Shown: piece by piece, positions 50,270 through 58,340 of the stretch
Layout: each line of letters starts with the position of its first letter
Numbering within the stretch: the first letter of the stretch is position 1
Made by a program: the position numbers and the translations under genes
Notes under the pieces: generated by a model
Told to the model about the DNA's origin: nothing
Databases searched by the model: none
The model's input: only the letters and a program-made list of their open reading frames with translations
DNA from: Phalacrocorax aristotelis
Taxonomy: Eukaryota > Chordata > Aves > Suliformes > Phalacrocoracidae
Length of the DNA stretch: 64,000 bases
Direction: 5' to 3'
NCBI RefSeq assembly: GCF_949628215.1
Contig: NC_134283.1
Coordinates: forward strand, 13,281,103 to 13,345,102

Positions 50270-51030
50270 ATTTCCTTCAAAGAAGCGGCCGATTGTTTCT
50301 TTAGAGACCCTAAGTCCTTTCAAGGAGCGGGGGGGAAGTGATAATGCAGCGGGACTGGACCGCGACAACAGATCTCATTTTAGCAGGCAACATCTCCGAA
50401 AAGTGCCGCCCCTGGGACAGCGGCAAGTGCCGGGGGACCAGGGGGGACTCGGGGCGGGCGTTAGCCGGGCCAAGCGGGGCTCGCCGCCCCCCCGGGCTCT
50501 GCCGGGAGACAGCCCGGCCGGGCCGCGGGAGCCTGGGCTGCCGGGGGCCGCAGCCCTTCCCCGGCCGAGAGGCACCGCAAAACGCGAAGGAGCCTCTGCC
50601 CCAGCACGGGGAGGCGGCCGGGCCCGGCCGCCCGGGGAACGGCGGCGGCATCGGCCCGGCGGCCCGGGTTGCCGCTCTCGCCGCACAAGTTTAATTCGCG
50701 AACTTGCCGGCGCCGGGTGCGGGGTGCTCCGCACCGACGTGGGCTGGGGGCTGCGCCTCCGCTGCTGCCCCGTGCCGCGAGCAGGGACGGACGGGCGGCC
50801 GGACGGAGCGCCCGCCGGGGGCTCCCCCCGGCGCGACCAGCTGCGGGCTGGGCCGGGGTCTGCGGTCCCGGTGCGGTGCGGTGCGGAGGCGCTGCCCCGC
50901 TTCGGCGGCGGCTGTAGCGGCGGGGGGCGGCCGCACGGGGCTGAGCCGCTCCGGGAGCGCCCGGCCGCTTCCTCAGGCAGAGCTTCCCCCTCACCGCTGC
51001 GGGCTGGGGTTTGGGGTTTTTTTTTGGGGG
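50270..51030. promoter_or_regulatory. TSHZ3: CpG island B
   Basis: Very GC- and CpG-rich, with GGTGCGGTGCGGTGCGG at about 50,870 and many GC boxes. Long frames on both strands (303 codons plus; 239 and 202 codons minus) are dominated by Gly, Ala, Arg and Pro and have no domain; they are compositional. A GAG|GTATGC donor-like site (+) sits at its right edge (51,033/51,034). Confidence 0.8.
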
Positions 51031-51220
51031 GAGGTATGCATTTCTGGTATCTGGGGTTAGGTGGGGCATTACTTTTAGGTCCAGACGGAAGCAAATCGAT
51101 TCGGACAGGATTACCTACTGCTTAAAAGGAATTCTTCGAAATGCTGAGGCACTGGGTGTGCTTACGCTTCCCTAGCATTTGCCCCGTGCTCTTCCCGAAA
51201 TGCCTGTTCCCGACCGCGAG

Positions 51221-51232
51221 GACACTTACCCC
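51221..51232 (-). other. Candidate minus-strand splice donor (GGG|GTAAGTGTC)
   Basis: Read on the minus strand, the sequence is GAGCTGGG|GTAAGTGTC, a near-perfect 5' splice site with the exon ending at 51,230. With CpG island C lying upstream of it in minus orientation (51.7-52.6 kb), it could end the first exon of a divergent antisense noncoding RNA. There is no transcript evidence in the sequence alone. Confidence 0.3.
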
Positions 51233-51523
51233 AGCTCTGATTTTCTGAGGCTTATTACATGTCAGAACTGTAAAAGTCCTCCGGACAATTTACAAGACAA
51301 AACATCTGGTTCGTTAAAGCAAAGCTACTGGGCTAAGACAAACAAACTTTGCTGCTGTGTAAATTCGCTTACCCAAACAATTTACATTCAAGCAAAGATT
51401 TTAGCCCGAAGGAAAACTTTTATTCATTTGTATTCAGGAGGTTTGGAATTCATAGGCATTTAAAATAATTTCGCCCTAATAAAGTTATGTAGATATTACA
51501 AAACGTCTTTGTTTTATTTTCAG

Positions 51524-51575
51524 ATTGTTATTGCTATTACAATGGTTATTGACAATGCGATGTATTTAACAAAAG
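51524..51575. promoter_or_regulatory. Cluster of SOX-like sites between CpG islands B and C
   Basis: The 50-bp stretch ATTGTTATTGCTATTACAAT followed by GGTTATTGACAATGCG contains ATTGTT, ACAATGG and TTGACAATG, i.e. three or four SOX/HMG core sites in alternating orientation. It is preceded by a convincing 3' splice-acceptor-like string, TCTTTGTTTTATTTTCAG, ending at 51,523, so it could also be the start of an alternative upstream exon. Confidence 0.3.
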
Positions 51576-51669
51576 TGGAGTATCGTTTTCGGTCGTGGGC
51601 AGTGGTGTTTTGAGACAAACTTGTCAGACCCATATCCATGTCGTGCAGCTGTAGTGAAAACTGTTTCTC

Positions 51670-52600
51670 CTTTGTTCTTCGCCGGGAGAAGCCGAAGTAC
51701 TTCTCGCACACTTTCTGCGTTTCGGCGGGTGCCACCGGGGCCTTAGGAAGCGGAGAGGTTTTTTCCCCGGGACGGAAGGCGGCGGCGGGGGGTGCCCGGC
51801 GAGGCGGGGGGTGCCGGGCTGCCCACCCCCGGTCCCGGCGGTGCCCCCGCCGCGCTCCCTGAGCCCACGCCTCCGGCCGGGCGCGGCGGGGGGCCGCCCC
51901 TGGGGACAGCAGTGCTGGCGGGGGGCCCCCCTGCCCACGCCTTCACCAGGGGCTCGTGTCCCCCGCCCGCGTGTCCGTGCCCCGCTCCTCCTGCGGCCGG
52001 GGCCCGGCCCGGCCGCGCCGCCCCCTCCCTCGACAGCTCGCTCCTCGGCCGGCGGGGCACCCGCCGCCTGGCAGCCGGCCCCCCGAAGGGCCCCGGCCGC
52101 CGCTGCTCAGCCCCTCCCGCGTGTGCGGGGGGACACTCGACCGGTGAGGACCAGCGGGTCCCCGCCATCTCTCTGCCCCGGGCACAGGTGGGGGCCCCGC
52201 GGAGGCGGGCCGCGGCTGGGGGCGGGAGGGGGGCGCCCAGGGACGGAGCAGTGGGCACAGCGGGTGTGACCCCCGGGAAGCAATCACCCGGTGCTGACAA
52301 ATGAGAGCAGCTCCACACGCACACGGGGACCTCGACGCACGCTTCTCCCTGCCTTGTTGGCGGTGAACAAGCGGCGAAACCTCAGCGCGCTGCTCGGGAG
52401 AGAGAAAGGTTAAAGCCCGAAAGGCGCTGGTGTCTCAGAGGCGGCCGTTCCAAGTTTCACAAACTTCCTGACTGATTCGCTGCGGCCGTTCCAGTAACCA
52501 CCAGTTATGTCGTGGTCCCTACCGCAACTCGCCCGCCGCCTGCCTCCGCGAGGAGCCGGCCGGCGGGAGAGGGCTTTCCTGGGAAACTGGGGGAGCTGGC
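51670..52600. promoter_or_regulatory. TSHZ3: CpG island C
   Basis: Extremely GC- and CpG-rich. Frames up to 193 codons on both strands are Pro/Gly/Arg/Ala-biased without domains. At the right end the 12-mer GCGGCCGTTCCA is repeated at 52,441-52,452 and 52,482-52,493, and between them lies the inverted repeat AAGTTT-CAC-AAACTT (52,452-52,466). Could host a bidirectional promoter. Confidence 0.8.
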
Positions 52601-53499
52601 ACGGAAGGGGACGAAATGAGCAGTGGAAATACGCAGCAAAGAAGGACGCTAAACGGTGTTGAATCTTGAAATGTAAAACGTCCTTAGCTGATGGAAAGTT
52701 CAGGAGTGATGGTTATCTAATTATGGGACTTGTAGATAATTGGTGCCTTGGTTTAAAACTGCCGGGAAGAGCGAGCTCAGAGCTGAGCCACATGTGCTGG
52801 GTCTTTGTAGACGGCGTCTGTACAGCCATCGATTTTACGCATTATGTTTGTAAATGTTACATTTAATAAAATTACGGGTTCTGGCTCTTTGAAATAGACT
52901 GTGACCCCCAAAGAAGCTGATGCACATGAAGGAATCTGCATTTCTCTCTGTAATTCGTCCGGTAGAAAGTTCAATAGGGTTTTGGTGTTTTTTTTTCTTC
53001 CTTAAAAAACTGCATATAGTTAACAACCAAATTATTCCACAACTTCCTGAGCCTTTTGGCACTAAGAGTTTTGAATGTGTAAGTGCAGTGCGTGTGTCTG
53101 CGTGCACGTATATCTGCTGCCTTTCCCTCTCTCCCCCTCCCACACACACAGACACGAGAGTTATTATTTCTAATGGAACTGGGAAAGATCCTCCGGTTAC
53201 TCTTTACGGAACGTTTCACTTTTTTCACCCACAGCCCCCAGTCCCAAATGGGTGCGCCTTATGAGCCCGTTGCCCTCTGCTGCCAGCGCTCGTGGCCCGC
53301 GCTTTGAAACGCAAGGTGAGCGTTGTCAGGCAAACCTTGCCGTGCAGCAGGGACGGTGATTTTCTCGCAAATGTTGGTTTTAGTGACACCGTTCAGCTGC
53401 TGAGGTTGCAACCTGCTAGCATCCTCCACGCAGGCTGTACTTCTGCGGGAGGGAGAGCTCTGTTACGGAAGCTGTTACCACACGCATGCCACTGAATTC
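52601..53499. other. AT-richer spacer between CpG islands
   Basis: Moderate GC, with a T run near 52,988 and a CA-rich stretch at 53,142-53,155. It contains the strong plus-strand donor-like site annotated at 53,310. No protein-coding feature seen. Confidence 0.45.
53310..53322 (+). other. TSHZ3: Candidate plus-strand splice donor (AAG|GTGAGC)
   Basis: CGCAAG|GTGAGCGTT is a near-consensus 5' splice site with the exon ending at 53,315, about 3.7 kb upstream of the TSHZ start codon on the same strand. It could end an alternative noncoding first exon spliced to TSHZ3. Inferred from the motif only. Confidence 0.3.
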
Positions 53500-54320
53500 A
53501 TAGGTGGATGCACGTAGCTGAGCGTACCACCGAGAGGAGGACTGCACACCCGCGAAGCTAAGCCGAGCCTGACGAAAGCAGGAGGGCGCGCATCCCGCCG
53601 AGCCCCGGCCCCGACGAGCCCCGGCCCCGCCGGGGCGGCCGCGCTCGCCAGCCCCGTGGCAGGGCCAGCAGCACCGGGCACGGAGGGGACCGTGCATCGT
53701 GCTGGTTATGTGCCATAGGAAGCCGGTGGAGGGATGAGCTGGCTTAGCGACAGAAGGAGGTAGAAGGAAAAACTTCTTGCAACTTGCAGACCACCCCCTC
53801 ACCCCCAAATTAGTGATTGGCCGCTGCAGCTTTTCCTCAGGATGCTCCGCAGCAGCTAATGGAAGATCAGACCATCTCCTGGCTCTGGAGAGGACTCTCG
53901 CCCATCTAAGAATAGCTTTTACAGGACTGAAATGACTAAAGGCGCCTTATTACTTTTATCTTGATTCAGTTTTCAGGGCATTTCATCAGCGCCTGGCGGC
54001 AGGCTGACCTTCCCCGTGCTCTGCGCGGCCGGGGAGGGACAAAGCCGGCCGGGGCTCCCGCGCTCCGAGCGGAATCTCCCAAAGTTTGTTTCAGCCGCTC
54101 CAGAGCTCGGAGAAACCCTGCACGACGCGCAGCGGCCGCCGGCTCGGCCGCCAGATTCCTCGGCCCCAGGCTCGCCCCTCTCTCCCCCAGGCCCCGTGTT
54201 TAATTAGGTGCCGGCGCAGCCGAGAGTGCAGCCGGGAGCGCAGCCGGGCTGAGGGCGCAGCGACCCGCCGCCCCCCGGCCCCGGCCGCATCCTTCGGGGG
54301 GGAGCGTAAATTAGTTAGGT
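53500..54320. promoter_or_regulatory. TSHZ3: CpG island D (interrupted)
   Basis: Two GC-rich parts, about 53,520-53,700 and 54,000-54,320, around a less rich centre that contains an inverted CCAAT box, GATTGGCCGC (ATTGG at 53,816-53,820). The left part has two tandem copies of GAGCCCCGGCCCCG. A smaller CpG-rich patch follows at 54,590-54,720, ending in a CA-rich microsatellite. Promoter-like composition. Confidence 0.7.
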
Positions 54321-54689
54321 TTCCTATTTCCTAATTCCTGTTTAAAGGGGGGGGCGGGAGAGAGGAAGAACAAGTTATTAATCGCAGCCGAGCCCTCTCT
54401 GTTTTCCAAGGCTGTCTAACATTTGTAAATACTTATGCTGTGGCTGGTCCCCTCCTTCCTGGTTAAGTTGTTTAGTATGTCGGTTATTTGTACTGAGTCC
54501 CGGTCTGTGTTGTGTCTGATGTGTTGTCGTTGCAATGTGCAGCCAGGGTGACACTGATGGATGCGCCAATGGTGAGACGGACAGATGTTAGGGCGGATCT
54601 AGCGGCATGCACCGCCACAGCGGCGCAGCCCGCCCGCCCGCGCAAGGCTGCCCGCCGCCGCCGCGCCCCGCGCCCGTCCGGCTGCCGGC

Positions 54690-54740
54690 GCACGCTCACA
54701 CGCACACACTCGCACATGCACGGACACACACGCACACAGA
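54690..54740. repeat. Imperfect (CA)n microsatellite
   Basis: CACGCTCACACGCACACACT, then CGCACATGCACGGACACACA and CGCACACAG: interrupted CA repeat within CpG-rich DNA. Confidence 0.85.
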
Positions 54741-54893
54741 GGGGCTTTTTTGGGGAGGGGGGGACGTCTCAGTGTCGTCTCTTAAGCAGATCTGATCGCT
54801 CCTTCTGTGGGCAGATACTGTAACTGTGAGGAGCGACCAGCCAGTATCAATGAGACGGAACTGAGCGAATTTGGCAGCAGAAGCGGCAACTGA

Positions 54894-54904
54894 CAACTCA
54901 CCAT
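54894..54904 (-). other. Candidate minus-strand splice donor (ATG|GTGAGTTG)
   Basis: Read on the minus strand, AAAATG|GTGAGTTGTC is a strong 5' splice site (exon end at 54,902). It lies upstream of CpG island E and points away from TSHZ, as expected for a divergent antisense transcript from the TSHZ promoter. Motif only. Confidence 0.28.
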
Positions 54905-55136
54905 TTTCTTGTTTGCAAGAAATGTTTCGTTTTCCCCAACAGTAGCAATTTCCCGGGGACTTTAGGCGACTGCGATTTTTTTTTTTCATCCTAAAGAACA
55001 GCTTAAAAAAAATCAACTCACAACAATAATAATCAAAAAAAAAAAAAATCCCAAACCTTCTCCACCATTCACGTAAAGTGTTTGAATTTCCTGCAACTTG
55101 AAATGGAAAGCAAGAGCAAAAGAGCGGCACGGCGGC

Positions 55137-55144
55137 TTTATAAG
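55137..55144 (+). promoter_or_regulatory. TSHZ3: Candidate TATA box TTTATAAG
   Basis: GGCTTTATAAGATG lies in a moderately GC-rich context just left of CpG island E. A start about 30 bp downstream (about 55,165-55,175) would give a 5' UTR of about 1.8 kb before the coding exon, or less if the 5' UTR intron proposed at 55,977 is used. Most CpG-island promoters lack TATA boxes, so this may be a minor start. Confidence 0.3.
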
Positions 55145-55259
55145 ATGTGAAGACGCAACAACATCTGCACTTAGTCAGGTATTTGGAATTATCCCAAATC
55201 TCGAAGAATGGGGGCGAGTGGAGAGTTTTTTGATCTTACCGTAAAAGTGAGATCATCCT

Positions 55260-55333
55260 TTTTTTTTTTTCTCCCCGTGAACTTAAAAAAAAAAAAAAAA
55301 TCGCTAGGTTTTTTGTGTTGTCCCCCCCCCCCC
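55260..55333. repeat. Poly-T, poly-A and poly-C tracts
   Basis: A T-rich run from about 55,259, an A run at about 55,286-55,300 and 12 C at 55,322-55,333 occur within 75 bp. The T and A runs could pair into a hairpin. Sequencing length errors are likely. Confidence 0.8.
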
Positions 55334-55969
55334 TTCACTCCTCCCGAGCAAAGGCGGCCTCCGGCAGCAGGCGCGGCGGGGGCGCGAGGCCGCCGCGCCC
55401 AGGGGCGCCGCGCGGCGGAGGCGGGTGGGCGGCCGGGGTGACGGGCCCCCGCGCGCCCCCCGCCCCGCACCGCCCCGCGCCGCGCCCCCAGCCCCGCACC
55501 GCCCCGGCCCGGCCCTCCCCTCCCCGCTGGTGCGCGGCCCCGCCGCCCAGGGATGCGCAATCAAACCCGCAGCACATCGATCCGCCGGCGCTCGCTGAAC
55601 TGCGCGCGGCGGCTCGCCAGTGAACTTGGACCAAAAAAAAACCCCCAAACCCCAAAAAACTAAAAAGAGAGGAGGAAAAAGAAACCCTAAAAAGGGAAAG
55701 AGAGGGAAAAGTGATCTTCCTCGAAAAGCCGGGCGCGCGCGGGGCGTGGGAGGGCGCGGCCGCTGCCCGTCCGCCGGCGGCTCCGCGGGGCAGGGCGCAG
55801 GGGCTCGGCCGGCCCAGGCGCCGCCGTTAACGGCCGCCGGCCGGAGCGGCCCCGCGGTCGCCGACAGCCCGCCCGGCCTCGGGCGAGAAGCGGAGCTCGG
55901 GCGGCTGTGGCGCCAGCCAGGTGGGAGCCGGAGGGCTGGATGTGTGCCGGCGGGCGGCCAGCTGCCCGG

Positions 55970-55984
55970 CGCGCCGGTGAGTGG
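55970..55984 (+). other. TSHZ3: Candidate 5' UTR splice donor (CCG|GTGAGTGG)
   Basis: GCGCCG|GTGAGTGGGG is close to the ideal 5' splice site, with the intron beginning at 55,977. With the acceptor-like site at 56,766-56,768 it would remove a 792-bp intron from the 5' UTR. An alternative noncoding exon is plausible; no transcript data are visible. Confidence 0.35.
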
Positions 55985-56744
55985 GGCCGGGCGGGCGGCG
56001 CGGGAGCCCGGGCCGCCGCCGCTGTCACCTCGCGGGGCGGCCGGGCTCCGTGGGGACGGGGCTCAAGCGGCGGGGGCGGGGGGCCAGGCCCCCCTCGCCG
56101 GGGCGGGGGGGCGGCGGGAGGGTCCCCTACCCCGCTGTGGCGGGGATGGCTGGGAGGGGGGGACTCCGGCGGGGAGCGGGTGTGCGTGGGGGCGGAAAGG
56201 GAAGGGCTGCCGGCGGGGAGCGGAGCGGGCTGCCCTGCCGTGCCCTGCCCGGGGGCGTCCGGCGGGCAGAGCAGAGCCCCTCCGCCGCTGTGGGCTGCTG
56301 AGGAGGGCGGCGGGAGGGGCGCCCTACCGCCGCCCCGGGCGGACCCTTTAGCCGCCGCCGTGGCTGTGCCCGGGGTCCGGCGGCGCGATACGCAAAGAGT
56401 TAAGGTGCCGTCCGGGGCGGGAGGCGGTGGGAGCACGGTGCCCCTCTTCTCTTTGCGGACTAGTTTGAGTGACACTGCGATCATCTCGTTTCCCTTCAAG
56501 CTTCGCCTGTTGCCGCCGCCGCCGCCGCTCCAGCGCCGAGCCGGGAGCCGGGGAGTGGAGAGCGCAGGCTGAGGCTCCGCCGACTCCTGCCAAGAAATCC
56601 CCTGTCTTTATGCCGTGATCTCCCAGCCCGGGCAAGCACCGGGGGCGCAGGGTGGGGTGGGGGGGACTGCGGGCTCTCCCCAGCCCTCCCGCCCGCACAC
56701 CTCTTCGGGGGGCTTCCCCTCCTCCTTCCTCCGGGGCGATTTGT

Positions 56745-56768
56745 CAAACTTCCCCCCTCTTCTGCCAG
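56745..56768 (+). other. TSHZ3: Candidate 5' UTR splice acceptor
   Basis: AACTTCCCCCCTCTTCTGCCAG|CAGCAG has a long pyrimidine tract and a CAG acceptor ending at 56,768, preceded by TTTGTCAAAC as a possible branch-point region. The repeated CAGs immediately downstream offer tandem NAGNAG acceptors. Pairs naturally with the donor at 55,977. Confidence 0.35.
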
Positions 56769-56786
56769 CAGCAGCAGCAGCAGCAG
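56766..56786. repeat. TSHZ3: (CAG)7 trinucleotide repeat in 5' UTR
   Basis: Seven uninterrupted CAG units about 210 bp before the TSHZ start codon, followed by (CCG)5 at 56,815-56,829. An upstream (GCC)5-type run is at 56,512-56,528. Noncoding in the TSHZ frame. Confidence 0.9.
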
Positions 56787-56846
56787 GGCTGTCCTCTCCT
56801 CTGTGCCGCCTCCTCCGCCGCCGCCGCCGCCTCCTCGGCATCGTGT

Positions 56847-57034
56847 ATGCACAGCAACAAAAAATATATCCCCAACCCAGCCCTCGAGCCGAGACTGGAG
56901 CACCTCACCGGATCTCTGGGGCTAAAGCAACTCTTCCCACCCCCGCGCCCAGGCAGCCCCCCCCCGCCGGCGCCGGCGGCCGCAGGAGCTCAGCATGCCG
57001 AGGAGGAAGCAGCAAGCGCCCCGGCGCGCAGCAG
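56847..57034 (+). other. Upstream ORF overlapping the TSHZ start codon
   Basis: An ATG at 56,847 (context GTGT-ATG-C, weak Kozak with T at -3) opens a frame (MHSNKKYIPNPALEPRLEHL…) that stays open through the TSHZ ATG at 56,995 in a different frame and up to the splice donor at 57,034. If transcription starts upstream of it and 5' UTR splicing keeps it, it would be an overlapping uORF expected to reduce TSHZ translation. The TSHZ ATG has A at -3 (CAGC-ATG-C), so leaky scanning is plausible. The peptide is not recognised and is probably not a functional protein. Confidence 0.5.
56995..57034 (+). CDS. TSHZ3: Teashirt zinc-finger homeobox protein, first coding exon (partial gene)
   Basis: TSHZ proteins are nuclear zinc-finger/homeodomain transcriptional repressors acting in neural, craniofacial, muscle and urinary-tract development. 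Here only the first coding exon is present: MPRRKQQAPRRAA plus the first base (G) of codon 14, followed by the donor CAG|GTACGAG, so the intron is phase 1. The family shares the start MPRRKQQAP; from memory TSHZ1 continues RRSAAY, TSHZ2 KRAAGY and TSHZ3 RRAAAY, so RRAA favours TSHZ3. A following exon starting CN-TAY would restore AAAY. The short first exon, CpG-island location, phase-1 donor and adjoining gene desert all fit the known two-exon TSHZ gene structure. The remaining approximately 1,000 residues lie in exon 2 beyond the window. The start has A at -3. TSHZ family membership is near certain; the paralogue is probable. Confidence 0.85.
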
Positions 57035-58139
57035 GTACGAGAGCCGCCTTGCCCGGCCGTTTGTTTCTCGCCTCGCTTTCCTCCGTCTCTTTCATAACCG
57101 CTTCCCACAAGGCTGAACCCGTCGGTCTGTACCGGGCTCCGTCCCTGCCCCATTTCCCGCGATCGCACGCTGCATGCCGTGGATTTTGCAGAGCAACTCC
57201 TGGTCTGGAGGCGGGAGGTGTATTTTATTTTATTTTTTACCTTGGGGTGCACGAGTGGGGGCGCATGAAAGCCCTTTCTCTACTTTGGTACCCACTTTGA
57301 TTTATTCCTAACTCTGCCATCGCTCGGCTCAGTTCTGGGGGCAGCACTTTGTGAAAGCCGGGCGGGTGTGTGCAGGCACATGCTACATGGACACGTATGA
57401 TCTGTGTGACTCTAGGGGTGGGGAAGGAGGCGAGTTTTGTTCATTTCCAGCCCATACTTTGGCACCTAGTTCGCTTCTCTCCCTTGTAGTCCTCGTTCCT
57501 TCTCCATCCCCTTCCCTCACGTGCAAATGGTTTGTGAAAGCCAGTGAAAACACTCTTCTCAATTTTACTTTTTCTCTGTAAAAAGAGGTAGGATATGTAC
57601 AAATACATGGCACGCTGTGACTGGAGTGGTGGGGACAAAGTGATTTGGAGGGTCCGAGGCATTACTTGGAGATCCAAGCTCAGAACTGGCTCCTTTGCTC
57701 AACTTTTATCTTTTTCTCTCTTCCCCTTGTACTGCACTGAAGGTGTCTCTTCTGGACAGACAGACCCACCTAGTTGGTCACTTTCTTTGGCAACCTTTTC
57801 TGTTAATCCTATTGATTTCTTATTTATAAGTCCACATGAGAAGCTGCAAAGGAAACCAAGGGGGGGGGGAAGGGTCTGTGTGTTGTCAGGTGACTGGCAA
57901 ATGTTTCTGATAGTGCATTTACAATTGCCTCCATTATTTTATTTTTTTCTTTTTAGGAATACTTTTCAAGGCATGTTTTCAATGAGGTATTTTGTTTATT
58001 TGTTTTGTTTTCCTTATGCCAGAAGTGTCAATTCCTGTTAAACTTCAGCAGTATTTATTGGAAAAGCCAAAGTGAAAAGAAGACAGTAAAAAAAAAAAAG
58101 AAAAGCCCCACATAATTTTACAGTAATCCTTAGTTGGGG

Positions 58140-58340
58140 ATATGTGGGCTGGAAAAGGTTTCCTTGGCCTGTTGCCATCCTTGATTTGATGGCTGATTGA
58201 TCACCTGTCATCTGGCTGCCTTTGATCTATTCATTCCCGATAAACATCAATAAATCACTTGCCATGGTAACGCCAGACTCAGTGACGTCACATGTGGCCT
58301 GTCAACTCTCTGTCAGCGCAACTTCAGGGGCTCCTGGCTA
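58140..58340. promoter_or_regulatory. TSHZ3: Candidate intronic enhancer with TALE, TCF/LEF, FOX and CRE sites
   Basis: Balanced-composition block with TGATTGATCACCTGTCA (58,194-58,210; PBX/MEIS-like cores around an E-box CACCTG), CTTTGATC (58,220-58,227; TCF/LEF), ATAAACA (58,240-58,246; forkhead) and a perfect palindromic CRE TGACGTCA (58,283-58,290), followed by CTGTCA repeats. Such clustering about 1.2 kb into intron 1 suggests a regulatory element. Conservation not testable here. Confidence 0.4.

Larger units (their letters stand above)
55330..57080 (+). promoter_or_regulatory. TSHZ3: CpG island E: main TSHZ3 promoter / 5' UTR region
   Basis: A 1.7-kb very CpG-rich block that ends just after the first coding exon and its splice donor, the usual position of a promoter CpG island. 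It contains GC boxes (GGGGGCGGGGGG at about 56,070), GCC runs (56,512-56,528 and 56,815-56,829) and a (CAG)7 run. Long frames on both strands (243, 221 and 270 codons) are compositional shadows. The transcription start cannot be fixed by sequence; it probably lies in the left half. Confidence 0.8.

Noticed and set aside
50214-51125. 303-codon plus-strand frame, and 239- and 202-codon minus-strand frames overlapping it
   Set aside because: Gly/Ala/Arg/Pro-dominated translations open in several frames at once across a CpG island; stop codons are rare in such GC-rich DNA. No domain or splice pattern.
51743-52324. 193-codon minus-strand and 170-codon plus-strand frames
   Set aside because: Compositional open frames in CpG island C, low-complexity Pro/Gly/Arg, no recognisable features.
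55620-56572. 243- and 221-codon plus-strand and 270-codon minus-strand frames
   Set aside because: Located in the promoter CpG island, open in several frames simultaneously and low complexity; they precede the true TSHZ start in other frames.
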